NCBI GenBank assembly: GCA_029891385.1
Contig: CM057233.1
Span: forward strand, 34,144,540-34,208,539
From: Erythroxylum novogranatense
Taxonomy: Eukaryota; Streptophyta; Magnoliopsida; Malpighiales; Erythroxylaceae
Length of the DNA: 64,000 nt
Direction of reading: 5' to 3'
The notes under the pieces are model-generated. The model saw nothing but the letters and a program-made list of their open reading frames with translations, made no database searches and had not been told where the DNA came from. The translations under genes were made by a program, and so were the position numbers. Of this stretch, positions 1 to 12,291 are shown piece after piece. Position 1 is the first letter of the stretch, and every line of letters starts with the position of its first letter.

Positions 1-2141
1 AGTTTCTATAGTCTTGGAAAATTCCAGCATAGGTGCTTTTTATTAATTAGCATTCTTATACTTTGTTTTAGGTCATTTAAGGCGCTTGGAGATTGAGGAG
101 GGTCGAGATAATCAATTGGGTCAAGATATCCAAGTTCCAAATCAAAGAAGTCAATGTGGATAACTTTTTAATACTTGAGTAATAGGCTACCTAAATATCT
201 CTTAAATGTTTTCCTATGATTTTCAAAGTTTGAATAAAGTGGTGTTTGTGATAGTTGAGAAATGGATTATGTGCCTTATTATGTAACTACATTGTGTAAC
301 TATTTGTAAATTGTTTGTCAAGATTGTGTGATTAATGACCATGTGTGGCGAATCTTTGTGAATAGTGTAAAGTATGGAAAAAGTATGGAAGAAGTATGGA
401 AAATGATTGGAAAACTGATAGAAAGTGGAAAAAAAAGATTTGAGTATGTGATTTTGGATAAATGCTTAATGTGAATTGCATGATTAATTGGGTTTGTAGT
501 GATCCCCTCTATTAGCAAGTGCGCACTTATGCATTATAGCCTTCTCCTACTGCCGCTAGTGGCATAGGAGCTCCGATTTCGGACTCCCCTCTGTTCACGG
601 CTACACATGGTCGCTTGTCGAACATGTGTAGTACGTCATGTTAGGATCATTCAAACCATTTATTATGTGATTATGTACTGTTGTATGATATTTGTTGCTT
701 TCTGTAAATGTTTCATTCATTAGTAAATGAGATTCCTTTGACTTGGAAAATTTAATTGTTGATGAATGTTTTAGCTTGTGCTTGGATATTAAACTGTTAC
801 CCATGGAACCGTCGTGCTCACCCCCCCTTCCTCCCTCCACAGGTATTGAGCGAGAAACCGGGTCGTCGCATCGGGAATAAGGCATTACTCCGATGCTTTT
901 GTTTTTTGAAGTCATACTTTTGAAAACAATGCTTTGGCTAGCATTTTAGACAAAGTTTGGATTTTGTAAACTTTCTTTGGAATGTTTGTAATCAGGCTAA
1001 AATGCTCCTTAAAGCATTGTATTTTCTTATTTCATGTAAATATTAAGGTTTTTGAAGTTTTCATTGTATATTGTATATGTTTCCTAAGCATGTATGGATG
1101 TATGGTTAACATTGATAAAAGCAAAGATGAGATGGTAGTTCTTTAGGAAATTGAAATGATGAAATGCTAGATACCTAAGAGTGTGTTGTTGCCATTTGGA
1201 GTTTGATGTGGTATGGTTGTAGGATATGTATGAAAATTTGGGAGATTGAAGTGTTTTTGTGTAGGTGGAAGTTAGGTTGGAAAATTGAAGAGTTGGCTAG
1301 TGCATTTTTAGGGGAGGTGCTGTCCATTTTTTTTTTTAAATGGGCAGCCACCTTGCTTTGGGTTTTAGGGCATGTTAGAGTAAGAATTGGAGTGAGAGGT
1401 ATTTCTTAAAGTTTGTAGAGCTTGTCAAGATCTTTAAAACGGTATAAAATAGGTTAATTTCTGACTTAAGATGAAAAAGTTATGGGCGCTTGAAAATTTC
1501 TGATCACTATTCATTTGATCATTTTCACTATTCATATGGTAATTAGCTAAACAACAACTTTAATCAAATCTTTACTTCTTTTAATGATTGAAATGACTTT
1601 TGTTTCTTCATGAAATAAACAATAACTCTTCGCAATTCGAACTTGGGGTGAAAGGTTATAAAAATGTAAAATAAATTGATTTTAAAGCAAATATAATATC
1701 TTTTCTTATTTTCCTTGATTCTTATCCATTTGACCTCCGATTTGTATGAAATTTGAAGTATTGATTAACTAGTAACATTTTCTATTCCTTTTTGGTAAAA
1801 TGAGAGTGTCGGGTCTTCATTGGACTTTAGGGCCAATGTGTGTCGGTTTTGTGCGAAATTGCATTTTGTGAGATATAAAGATCCGATTAGGGCGTTTTCT
1901 TTTTTTATTTGACCTAGAGACATGGGATTTTGGATTAGCTTAGGCATAGGAGTAATTATGGGCCCTAAGCAGATCAAATTTTAGTGGAGAATAATTAGGG
2001 TAAATTTATCCAGTTTATTCGGATGACATGCACTTAAGTTCCATTCGAGGTTTCCTCAGTGGTGAGGAATCTCATCCTCGTGGGATGCGCGTTCAGATGT
2101 CACGCAAGACGTCGGACACGTGTCGCACCAGGGAGGGATTC
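1..2141 (+). repeat. Left (5') LTR of the chromovirus, 5' part outside window
   Basis: Positions 1-2125 match 5648-7774 with few differences. Past 2125 the sequence 'gggagggattccaa' resembles the terminal bases of the related solo LTR at 35444-38518 (which reads, on its sense strand, ...gttgggttccaaca), so this LTR probably extends to about 2140. There it joins RT codons within a shared 'tccaa'. Short ORFs inside the LTR are not genes. Confidence 0.88.
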
Positions 2142-2562
2142 CAAATGTGAATTTTGGCTGCGTGAGGTGGTCTTTCTTGGTCATATTGTTTCTGAGAATG
2201 GGGTGCATGTAGACCCAAAGAAAGTTGAAGCTGTAGTAAATTGGCACGCTCCGACGACAGTGAAAGAGGTGAGGAGCTTTCTGGGCTTAGCTGGTTACTA
2301 TAGGAGATTTGTGGAGGGATTTTCCTTGATTGCTGCTCCTTTGACTAAGTTGTTAAGGAAAAATCATAAATTTGTCTAGAGTGATGAATGCGGAGAAGTT
2401 TGAGGAGTCAAGCCTGATTGACTAGTGCTCGATTCTAGCTTTGCCCACAGGAGATGGGAGTGTTTCGTGTATAGTGATGCTTCCGAAAGGGGTTAGGATG
2501 TGTGCTTATGCAGAAGATAAGGTGATAGCATATGCCTCACTCACAGCCTAAAGCCTTATGAG
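2139..2562 (+). pseudogene. Chromovirus RT C-terminal fragment (decayed)
   Basis: The frame opening at about 2139 encodes the end of a gypsy RT: the CEFWL and FLGHIVS segments, then [14 protein letters not shown], a hallmark of the RT thumb/connection region. It stops at the TAG at 2377-2379, where relatives have tryptophan (TGG to TAG). From 2380 to 2562 recognisable RNase H start residues (YSDASE...) are scattered over more than one frame, so at least one frameshift is present. The palm and the catalytic YxDD motif are absent because of the LTR-RT fusion upstream. Non-functional. Confidence 0.8.
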
Positions 2563-3888
2563 GTGAATTATCCGACCCATGATTTGGAGTTAGCAGCAGT
2601 GATCTTTGCTCTGAAGATCTGGAGACATTATTTGTATGGAGTGCAAACCAAGATCTTCACAGATCACAAGAGTCTCAAATATCTGTTGAGTCAGAAGGAG
2701 CTGAATTTGAGACAGAGGAGGTGGATTGAGCTGCTTAAAGATTATGACCTGTTAATCGAGTATCATCCGGGTAAGGCAAATGTGGTTGCTGATGCCTTGA
2801 GCAGGAAGTCTTCCATAGCATATGTTCAGACAATATATCTGCCGCTATTGGAAGAGATGGCTAAGCTCAGGATCAGTTTGACGCAGGAAGAGTCTGATTG
2901 CATGGTTGCTACCTTCAGGGTAAGACCGATCCTCAGAGAGAAAGTGAAAGAGTTGCAGGGTCAGGATCTCGAGTTGAGTAAGCTGCGGGAAGAGGTGCAA
3001 AGGGGTAAAGAGTCCGATATGGTGCTAAGTGATGATGGACTCCTGACAATCAGAAATAGGCTGTGCATTCCAAATGTCAAGGAGGTAAAGGATGAGATTC
3101 TGGATGAGGCGCACAATGCACCTTATGTTATGCACCCAGGCAGTACCAGGATGTACAGGGATCTCAGAGAACATTTTTGGTGGAGAGGTATGAAGAAAGA
3201 TGTGGCTGAGTATGTGAGCAAGTGTCTGGTGTGTCAGCAGGTCAAGGCTGAACATCAGGCACCTTCAGGCCAGTTGAGGCCATTATCCATTCCTGAGTGG
3301 AAATGGCAGAGAGTCACTATGGATTTTCTGATGGGGTTGCCCAGGACTAGTAGGAGGCATGATGTCATATGGGTGATTGTGGATAGATTGACGAAATCAG
3401 CCCATTTTCTGGCAATCAGACAGACAGATCCTCTATATGTATTAGCTAAGAAGTATATTGATGAGGTGGTAAGATTGCATAGGATCCCGGATTCGATTGT
3501 GTCTGATAGGGATCCTCGCTTTACTTCGAGATTTTGGGGCAGTTTGCAGGAGGCTATGGGCACTAAGTTGAGTTTCAGTACTGCTTTCCATCCTCAGACC
3601 GATGGTCAGTCTGAGAGGACCATTCGGACTCTAGAGGGAATGCTCAGGGCTTGTGTGATGGATTTTAGTGGGGCATGGGATGAACACTTGCCTTTGATCG
3701 AATTTGCATATAATAATTCGTATCATTCGAGCATTCAGATGGCTCCTTATGAGGCTCTTTATGGGAGGAGATGTAGGACTCCAGTGTGTTGGGATGCAGA
3801 GGGAGACAAGAGACTTTTGGGTCCAGAGTTGATACAGATGACCGTTGATAAGGTCAATTTGATTAAGCATAAGCTGAAGACAGCTTAG
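2563..3888 (+). pseudogene. Chromovirus RNase H and integrase (open but isolated block)
   Basis: A 441-codon open block. The first ~95 residues are gypsy RNase H ([20 protein letters not shown], then the FTDHKSL motif and the [16 protein letters not shown] segment that closes the domain). Then follow the integrase zinc finger (H near [13 protein letters not shown] as the CxxC pair) and the catalytic core with the first Asp in MDFLMGLP, the second in VSDRDPRF and the Glu in [11 protein letters not shown]. The frame ends at a TAG at 3886-3888 where relatives carry glutamine (CAG to TAG). Coding continues at 3895 in the same frame. As part of the element it would give the RNA-degrading and DNA-joining activities, but the upstream RT is lost. 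Family assignment is firm; activity is not expected. Confidence 0.88.
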
Positions 3889-3894
3889 GACAGG

Positions 3895-4410
3895 ATGAAG
3901 AGCTATGAGGATGCTCATAGGAAAGAGATGGAGTATGAGGTCGGCGATAAAGTGTTTCTTAAGACTTCTCCGTGGAAAGAGATTCTGAGATTTGGCAAGA
4001 AGGGTAAACTGAGTCCGAGGTATGTGGGACCTTATGAGATACTGGAGAGGATTGGTCCGTTGGCTTACAGGTTAGCCTTGCCTCTAGAGTTATCTCAGAT
4101 ACATGACGTTTTTCATATTTCTATGCTGAGGAGATATCGATCAGATCCGTCCCATATCAATCAAGCTGATGAAGTTCAATTGAGTGAGGATTTGAGTTAT
4201 GAAGAGCTTCCCATGCAGATTCTGGATACAAAAGAAAAGGTTCTCATAAATAAGATAGTGCAGTTAGTAAAAGTGTTATGGAGGAACCATTCGGTAGAAG
4301 AGGCCACGTGGGAGCCAGTGGAAACTATGAAGGAGAAGTATCCTCAGCTCTTCATTGATTCAGGTAAGAATTTCAAGGACGAAATTCTTTTAAGGGGGAA
4401 GAAATGTTAG
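3895..4410 (+). pseudogene. Chromovirus integrase C-terminus with chromodomain
   Basis: This continues the integrase after the premature stop at 3886. The first part (VGDKVFLKTSPWK, GKLSPRYVGPYEIL, HDVFHISMLRRY) is the conserved gypsy integrase C-terminal region. The last ~60 residues (QLVKVLWRNHSVEEATWE, then MKEKYPQLF) match a chromodomain of the kind carried by Tekay/Del chromoviruses, which is thought to guide integration to heterochromatin. The frame ends at 4408-4410 inside the first bases of the 3' LTR, as is usual for this lineage. The purine tract before the LTR overlaps the last codons. Confidence 0.87.
4391..4404 (+). other. Polypurine tract of the chromovirus
   Basis: A purine-rich run (aagggggaagaaa) lies directly before the TGTTAGACCC start of the 3' LTR. 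In LTR elements such a tract primes plus-strand DNA synthesis. It also fixes the LTR start. Confidence 0.8.
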
Positions 4411-7400
4411 ACCCTGATCCCTTTTTCCCTATTAAATAGGTTTGCAATTTAAATTGTCTTTTGGTTAGTATGAAATTAGGGTTTTATTAGATTTCCTATT
4501 GGTTAGAATAATTTGGGATTTTAGTGCCATAATTATTAATTGAAGGAATTTAGTTAAATTAGAATTTTAATTTTGGTGTTAGATTTTAAAAGAATAAGAA
4601 AATGGTAGATGAGGCCATAAAATAGTGATAGGATAAATTAGGAAGTGTTTAAAAGGTTTTAAGGCTTTAGGTTATTAAAGTGGGCTTTTAGGCCTTTGGC
4701 ATGTCTTTTAAATGATGGGGAAGCATATAAGTGGGCTAGGATTTTTAAGGTGAAGTAAATGAAAAAGAAAGGAAGCTTTTGGGCCTTTAAGAGGGAGCCC
4801 ACAAAAATTTAAGTTGGAAGGAGGGAAAATGAAAATTTGGGAAAGATTATAAGGAGGGAAAAGACTTGGGCTTAGGTTTAAGTTAAAGAGTTAGGGTTAG
4901 GTTAAATTAAGAAGGATTAGGAAGTTTCTTAAGGCTTAAAAGAGTGACTAACGAAAATGCAAGGGAGAAGCTTAAGTGATGTCGTTTTTGCATAGGAAAT
5001 AAGTGAGAAAGAAACAAAAACCTAGGTCATTTGTTAAGCCATCCGAAAGTTTCAAAGAGAAGAGAGTGAGAGGAGGTTTCGAAAATCAAAAGGGAGAAAT
5101 GGAAGAGTGAGATTCGGCCATCCAAAAAGAAGAAGAAGAAGAAGGAAGGTAGGTTTTCAAAGCTTTAGGAAGGTTGGTTCTTGTGTTTTATGTAAGAAGA
5201 AAGGAAGAGAAAGAGGTTCTCCATCTTTAGAAGCAAAAAGAAGATTTCGTGGGTTACTATAAGGTAAGAGAAAATTCGAACTTCTTGGTTTTATGGTTAG
5301 GATTTTATCTTTCTTGTTTCATATTGGTGATTAGAAGAGTGATTAGAAGGATTGGTTGTGTTGGAGGAGAGGAGAAAAAAAAATCAGATTTGGGTAGGCT
5401 AGGGTTTCGAAATTTAAGAATTGATTTGGTAGTGTTTTGTTGTTAGCTTGATTAATAATGGTGGTTTGAAAGGTATTGGTGAAAAAAAAAAGAAGAAGAA
5501 GTATAGTGGCTTAGTTATAAAAAAAATCAGCATGGGTGTATGGCCCTAGGGATTAAGAATTTTCGAAAATAATGTAGTAAATTGATAGGGGTTATGGTTA
5601 GTATAGCTTAGGAAAGGTTTAGGAATGGTTAGGTTAGATTAAAGTCAAGTTTCTATAGTCTTGGAAAATTCCAGCATAGGTTCTTTTTATTAATTAGCAT
5701 TCTTATACTTTGTTTTAGGTCATTTAAGGCGCTTGGAGATTGAGGAGGGTCGAGATAATCAATTGGGTCAAGATATCCAAGTTCCGAATCAAAGAAGTCA
5801 AGGTGGATAACTTTTTAATACTTGAGTAATAGGCTACCTAAATATCTCTTAAATGTTTTCCTATGATTTTCAAAGTTTGAATAAAGTGGTGTTTGTGATA
5901 GTTGAGAAATGGATTATGTGCCTTATTATGTAACTACATTGTGTAACTATTTGTAAATTGTTTGTCAAGATTGTGTGATTAATGACCATGTGTGGCGAAT
6001 CTTTGTGAATAGTGTAAAGTATGGAAAAAGTATAGAAGAAGTATGGAAAATGATTGGAAAACTGATAGAAAGTGGAAAAAAAAGATTTGAGTATGTGATT
6101 TTGGATAAATGCTTAATGTGAATTGCATGATTAATTGGGTTTGTAGTGATCCCCTCTGTTAGCAAGTGCGCACTTGTTTGTTATAGCCTTCTCCCGGCTG
6201 CCCGCTAGTGGCATAGGAGCTCCGATTTCGGACTCCCCTCTGTTCACGGCTACACATGGTCGTTTGTCGAACATGTGTAGTACGTCATGTTAGGATCACT
6301 CAAACCATTTGTTATGTGATTATGTACTGTTGTATGATATTTGTTGCTTTCTGTAAATGTTTCATTCATTAGTAAATGAGATTCCTTTGACTTGGAAAAC
6401 TTAATTGTTGATGAATGTTTTAGCTTGTGCTTGGATATTAAACTGTTACCCACGGAGCCGTCGTGCTTACCTCCCCCCTTCCTCCCTCCACAAGTATTGA
6501 GCGAGAAACCGGGTCGTCGCATCGGGAATAAGGCATTACTCCGATGCTTTTGTTTTTTGAAGTCATACTTTTGAAAACAATGATTTGGCTAGCATTTTAG
6601 ACAAAGTTTGGATTTTGTAAACTTTCTTTGGAATATTCGTAATCGGGCTAAAATGCTCCTTAAAGCATTGTATTTGCTTATTTCATGTAAATATTAAGGT
6701 TTTTGAAGTTTTCATTGTATATTGTATATGTTTCCTAAGCATGTATGGATGTATGGTTAACATTGATAAAAGCAAAGATGAGATGGTAGTTCTTTAGGAA
6801 ATTGAAATGATGAAATGCTAGATACCTAAGAGTGTGTTGTTGCCATTTGAAGTTTGATGTGGTATGGTTGTAGGATATGTGTGAAAATTTGGGAGATTTA
6901 AGTGTTTTTGTATAGGTGGAAGTTAGGTTGGAAAATTGAAGAGTTGACTAGTGCATTTTTAGGGGAGGTGCTGTCCTTTTTTTTTTTTTAAATGGGCAGC
7001 CACCTTGCTTTGGGTTTTAGGGCATGTTAGAGTAAGAATTGGAGTGAGAGGTATTTCTTAAAGTTTGTAGAGCTTGTCAAGATCTTTAAAAGAGTATAAA
7101 ATAGGTTAATTTCCGACTTAAGATGAAAAAGTTATGGGCGCTTGAAAATTTCTGATCACTATTCATTTGGTCATTTTCACTATTCATATGGTAATTAGCT
7201 AAACAACAACTTTAATCAAATCTTTACTTCTTTTAATGATTGAAATGACTTTTGTTTCTTCATGAAATAAACAATAACTCTTATAATTGAACTTGGGGTG
7301 AAAGGTTATAAAATGTAAAATAAATTGATTTTAAAGCAAATATAATATCTTTTCTTATTTTTCTTGATTCTTATCCATTTGACCTCCGATTTGTATGAAA

Positions 7401-7774
7401 TTTGAAGTATTGATTAACTAGTAACATTTTCTATTCCTTTTTGGTAAAATGAGAGTGTCGGGTCTTCATTGGACTTTAGCGTCAATGTGTGTCGATTTTG
7501 TGCGAAATTGCGTTTTGTGAGATATAAAGATCCGATTGGGGCGTTTTCTGTTTTTATTTGACCTAGAGGCATGGGATTTTGGATTAGCTTAGGCATAGGA
7601 GTAATTATGGGCCCTAAGCAGATCAAATTTTATTGGAGAATAATTAGGGTAAATTTATCCAGTTTATTCGGATGGCTTGAACTTAAGTTCCATTCGAGGT
7701 TTCCTCAGTGGTGAGGAATCCCATCCTCGTGGGATGCGCGTTCAGATGTCACGCAAGACGTCGGACACGTGTCG
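4405..7774 (+). repeat. Right (3') LTR of the chromovirus, about 3.37 kb
   Basis: It starts TGTTAGACCC after the polypurine tract. Its last 2.1 kb match the window's first 2.1 kb. It stops matching at 7774 (...cacgtgtcg), roughly 17-20 bp short of the LTR end seen in the left copy and in the solo LTR at 35444, so the 3' terminus is truncated where it meets the Copia-2 sequence. No target duplication can be tested. It contains the 'ggagctccgatttcggactcc'-type block (about 6215-6240) and the pyrimidine-rich tract ending CAC(A)AG (about 6470-6495), both shared with the other chromovirus LTRs here. Confidence 0.88.
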
Positions 7775-8555
7775 ATTCTCTGGTGAAAACCTTCAAAACT
7801 AAATTCCATAAGGGTATGGATTTATGTAAGGAGTAAAATACAATAAGAGATATTGTGTAATGTAATATTATTTCTTCTATAGTTATGCCTAGCACAATGA
7901 CTTGCCTTCAATGATTCCAATTGAATCATTTAGCAAGATTTCATATCCCTTAGATATGAAATACTAAGTCTTTAAAAGAGTCAAAGTTAATGATTTAAGG
8001 ATGTAATACTTAGTTGAAGCATATATTGTCTATTAAGTTTCGAACTAAATTGGATAGTAAAAGGTTATGAGATATCCAAAAGTTGGATATATTCTTACAA
8101 ACATGTTGTACAAATTGTTTGTTTCAATGTATACTTATAGAAGAATGGTTCTCAAGATAAGTAGTGGGAGTAAGATAAATTTTGAAAAGTTCAAATCTCG
8201 TGACAATACATCTAATTGGAACTAGTGCCTTTAATAATACATTTGAAGTATAGTTGAAAAGCTATGAGATATTGAAAGATTCACTTTCATGATAAATTCA
8301 AAGAGTTTGTTTTAGAGATGAATGTGAATTTATCACTTCTACAAGAAGGACAGTGGAAGTAAGTTGTTCTCTTCAGTGGGAGTATAGTTGTCCTCTTCAG
8401 TAGGAATATGTGGAGACATACTGCTCACAGAAAACAATAATTTTAACTTTTAATTGTTAAAAATATAATTATCTAAGAACAAATTTTATTGGATAAGAAA
8501 AGGTAACAACTTAATTCTAGGAATTAGATCTATAGAGATAGATTAGATGTTGTTA
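7775..8555 (+). mobile_element. Copia-2 internal segment A, first copy
   Basis: The part from about 8010 to 8555 is closely similar to 23310-23886 and, inverted, to 34995-35443 plus 38524-38768, where it lies between LTRs of the same family. It is therefore internal sequence of a short, decayed copia-type element. No open frame of useful length remains. The segment is cut at 8556 by Copia-1; its continuation is at 22651. Confidence 0.75.
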
Positions 8556-10378
8556 GTTAGAGTAGTGCCCTAAAGGCAATCGCCTTTAGCGCATTTGGTA
8601 CAAAGTTGTGTACATACTTTATGAATAAATAAAGAAAGACATATTTCATTAATTTGGTGTTCATTATTTATGAATTGATCATGATCTATAAACAAATTAA
8701 TGAAGTCCATGATATATAACATAGCATGAAGGAAATTGTGATGTGATCATACTACTGAGAATCCTATCATGTGCAATTATATCAGTATCTAAATTATCCC
8801 TAGTCGTAGGATTATCAAAACCGACATCGGTAATCCGGAGAGACTAGCACATGTCAAGCTCCTTGATTTGATCAAGCAGTGGATCTCAGAAACTGTAAAT
8901 ATGAGATGTTTAGAGTTGAGATGTGAATGCTTACTAGAGGTAGTAAGTACATTGGATGTACCTGCTATGAGATCATCACATGGATGTCCTATTCTAATGT
9001 CAGTGATAATCTCATCATAGCAATGGTGCAAGTATCCTTAGATTTGAGGTACTCAAGGATATCTTGGATACTGATTCTGTGCTTTCACTCCATTCCTTGT
9101 TGCCTTACAGAGGTCGCTCGTAGGGTGGTGCTTGGGTATAGCTTGAGGTATTCAAAGGTAATTGAGTAGCCAATAGAGGATTCACCGCTTCTGTGATAGA
9201 AAAAGATGATACCCATGGCCTCTTGTCAGGGTCATTACTTGGAAATCTCTGGCCTAAGTACATTTGTCATGAAGAATGTCTTCATTGACAAATAAAGTAA
9301 TGAGTCCCAGGACAAGAACTGATATCACTTGGACTAGATTTGACGTAGTCAGTCTAGTAAGAGTTGACACTTTGCCCATACTCATGACCAAGTGGGGTAT
9401 AGCATGGTGAAAGGACGAATTGCACAGTAATTGTCTATGGAAAGGTTCGTGATATGGTTCGTGATGAACATAGGTTCATTCGTCAAACCAATTACTTTCC
9501 GGTCAATTGGGGGTCATGATGTGTTGCTAGATACCGCTCATGACTTGCTCAGATTAAGTGTTAATCTAAGTGGCCAATATAACTGGGAACCTAATGGGTC
9601 ACACGCATAAGAGTGACTCGGAGAATTCGTAAAATAGTTTTAGACAGAGATCCAATATATGGAGAGCAATAGGATTAAATGGATCCCGATGAGATCGAGA
9701 TATGTCCCGATGAGATCGCGACGTTGATATTGCTGAGACAGGTCTTCGGTGTTTTTTCCATACCGGGACCCGGTAGGACCGACCCCAATGTGACTGGACC
9801 ACTTCAGCATTTATATACATATATATCTTATTTATTAATTAAGTAATTAATATATATATATATATATATGTTTAACGTGGAAGCATGAAGGAGAAGACAA
9901 GTATCACTTTATTATATATATATATATATATAATGGCTAACTTGGAAGACTCTCCACTTTAGCATTTAATGTGTCTTTAAAAGTTAAAGACAAATGGAAA
10001 TTGAAGGAAAAAAGATGAGATGGTCGTTGGTTTTAAGTAAAAAAGAGGATTTAAAATCCTAAGCCATCATCTCATCATCGATTCTTCAAGCTCTCTTCTT
10101 CTCCAAGCTTCATCTTCCTTCATCAAGGTTGCTCTCCAAGAATAAGGTAAGAGCTAGCACTCTTTCCCTTGTTCTAGCTATTCCCGGGTCAAAGGGTTTG
10201 CCCCGGTTAGGTTCTCCGATCTCTGCGTAGTTACCGTTAGAGACGGTCTCCTTTGGTCGTTATGCTTTGACTTTGTTATATAGACAAATCGATCCTGGCT
10301 TTCGGGAAGGTCCCGGAATAAAAAATTTTGTTTTTTCACACCGTGTGCATGTGATGCACACACCGGGATTTTCCTACA
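8556..10378 (+). repeat. 5' LTR of Copia-1
   Basis: It matches 20792-22650. The 3' copy begins TGTTAGAGTAG; here the first base appears mutated (AGTTAGAGTAG), so the start is uncertain by a few bases. It ends ...ttttcctaca at 10378, one base before the primer site. A TA-rich microsatellite lies near 9850-9935. ORFs such as the one at 9599-9820 (-) are chance. Confidence 0.88.
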
Positions 10379-10379
10379 G

Positions 10380-10392
10380 TGGTATCAGAGAC
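10380..10392 (+). other. Primer-binding site of Copia-1 (Met-tRNA type)
   Basis: tggtatcagagac follows the 5' LTR after one base. It corresponds to the usual plant initiator-methionine tRNA primer site. It sets the 5' LTR boundary. Confidence 0.85.
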
Positions 10393-11494
10393 ACTTGTGT
10401 CGTATATAACGAAGAAATCATAACAAGGTTGGAGCTGCCTATTGGTTGTGACGATGATGCATGTTGACTATGTTAAATTCGAAATCAGTATAGACATCTT
10501 GTTTTCGAAATTTTCTTGCCCAGATGTGCTCATAAGATGTTTCTGAATATGTTTGTGGAAGGAAAGAATTTATCAATGTGATTTCATATGGTTTTGCTAA
10601 TTTATTCCCTAATGTTCTGGTTGCTGTGTTTGTGCACAATCCTTGAACAGACGTGCTTATAAATTCGAGAATAAATTATAGAAAACTTTTTTTTCAGATT
10701 TTCTTTCACCGACATGTCTCTAAGATGTTTATTAATGTCTATGAGGATGGAAAAATATTTTCGAGGTGATTTACTATTTATTTGAGAATTTATTGTGTGC
10801 TGCTGGGAATAACTGTGTTGAGGAACACAGATTCAACATTGGCTTTGTTGCTGAGGTTGGTTGAGTTTTTGTTGGAAATAAATCCTGAACAAATTCATGG
10901 AGCATGTTGTAACCTCTGTAATTTTCTCAGAATTTATTGAAATTGTTTCAATGAGTTTTTCAAGCAAAAGACAGAACTTGGCAGTTTTGAGAAAGTTGCT
11001 GGAACTGTTTTGTTTGGAATGATTAATTGTGTATTTCTCAATTCCAATGCCTTGGATTATTTTTAATGTGATTAAAAATATGTTACATTGATTTTGTATG
11101 CTTGCCAAACTGATTTTCTTGAAATTGGGTTTCCAAAAATTTTCGGATGTCAAATGTGTCTCATTAGCGTCTCGTTAGTATATTTCCTTGTCTTGATTGT
11201 TTCGGCCGTCACCAATTTTGTGACTAGTTCCGAAGTAGTCTTGATAAAGTGTGGACTACCTAGAGATACTTAGGAAGATTATTTGGTATTCGCAAAATTA
11301 TTTGGAAATCTAAGTGAATAGTAGTGTATTCATCAATTTCAAGTATTTCATGTATAGTATAACTATATATGGTAAGTATGATATAATGAAAGTGTTTCAT
11401 TGGTACATCATAGTAAAGTATATTACACTTGGTATTGTGAATTGGAACTGCACGGATTGAGAAATTAGCCGATTAGAGAGCATTCCAAATATTA

Positions 11495-11665
11495 GTCGAC
11501 TAACATATGCATAAGTCGACTTGCATACTCAAGTAGTCGACTTAAACATGCACAAGTCGACTTGTTCGTGCACAGTAGTCAAGATTAGTCGACTTACACA
11601 TGCACAAGTCGACTAGCTCGTGCACAGTAGTCAAAAGTAGTTGACTAACACATGCACAAGTCGAC
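11495..11665 (+). repeat. Array of palindromic GTCGAC motifs in the Copia-1 leader
   Basis: Perfect GTCGAC occurs at 11495, 11515, 11536, 11556, 11588, 11608 and 11660, with a degenerate copy (gTTGAC) near 11640. Spacing is about 20 bp within pairs and 32 bp between pairs. Spacers repeat elements such as 'acatgcacaa' and 'tcgtgcacagtagtc'. Confidence 0.85.
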
Positions 11666-12110
11666 TAACACATGCAAAGGTGGGATGATGGATGATTATA
11701 GGTATAGATTCAATGTGATTGATGAAATGCCCTAAATCATTCCATATAGTCATGGTGACTATAATCCTACAGCTTGGAGAAGAAGAAGAGTGAAGAAAGA
11801 TGAAATCCCTCACACATAATATGAAAACTAACGCCTTCCATTAATATGGGGAGAACCAGAGTTCTTATAGAGTTCGGGTTGTTGGGTAAACCCAAGCTCA
11901 CTTTATACGGATATGTTCGAACTATGGAAATAAGATTTTCGGATTAATGGGTCGGTTTTCACTAGAAGCGTTGATTTGTTGAGTAAACTCAAGGTTAACG
12001 TAGACAGAGGCGAAATTGGGTAGCGTACAATAGATGTACGCACATCAAGAGTTGATAACCCAATGTGTGTGCATACATCACGAGTTGATAGCACTAGTCG
12101 ATAATTGCAC

Positions 12111-12291
12111 CTATGATGTAATTGGTATGACCGATACCTGCCGATTGATCTAAGGTGGCTTGTTGGGTAAACCCAAGGTCATTTTAGTAATGTCGGATAT
12201 CTATGATGCAATTGGTATGACTGATACCTACCGATTGACCTAAGGTGGCTTGTTGGGTAAACCCAAGGTCATCCTTAGCAATATCGGATAT
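12111..12291 (+). repeat. 90-bp tandem duplication in the Copia-1 leader
   Basis: The unit starting ctatgatgtaattggtatga at 12111 recurs at 12201 with few changes. Each unit contains the inverted-repeat motif ttgggtaaacccaa; related copies also occur near 11880 and, mutated, near 11980. Confidence 0.85.

Larger units (their letters stand above)
1..7774 (+). mobile_element. Tekay-like Ty3/gypsy chromovirus, internally deleted, truncated by window edge
   Basis: Two copies of the same sequence (1-2125 and 5648-7774, offset about 5647) flank RT-RNase H-integrase-chromodomain coding sequence, which is the layout of an LTR retrotransposon. The right LTR begins TGTTAGACCC at 4405 just after a purine tract. 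The left LTR would start about 1.2 kb outside the window. PBS, gag, protease and the first half of RT are missing: the left LTR runs straight into RT codons near 2140. The order RT-RH-INT with a C-terminal chromodomain-like segment places it in the chromoviruses, and the long LTR (about 3.4 kb) fits the Tekay/Del lineage. It cannot move on its own. Confidence 0.9.

Noticed and set aside
601..915. - strand frame repeated at 6250-6522
   Set aside because: It recurs only because the LTR recurs. It is antisense, the two copies differ in frame, and it has no domain.
10380..10392. tRNA-like sequence tggtatcagag (also near 42535 and 55042)
   Set aside because: These are short primer-binding sites next to LTRs, not tRNA genes; no cloverleaf surrounds them.
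11495..11665. Regular short repeats considered as a CRISPR array
   Set aside because: The repeat is a 6-bp palindrome, the spacers are repeated rather than unique, no cas genes are present and the context is a plant retrotransposon leader.
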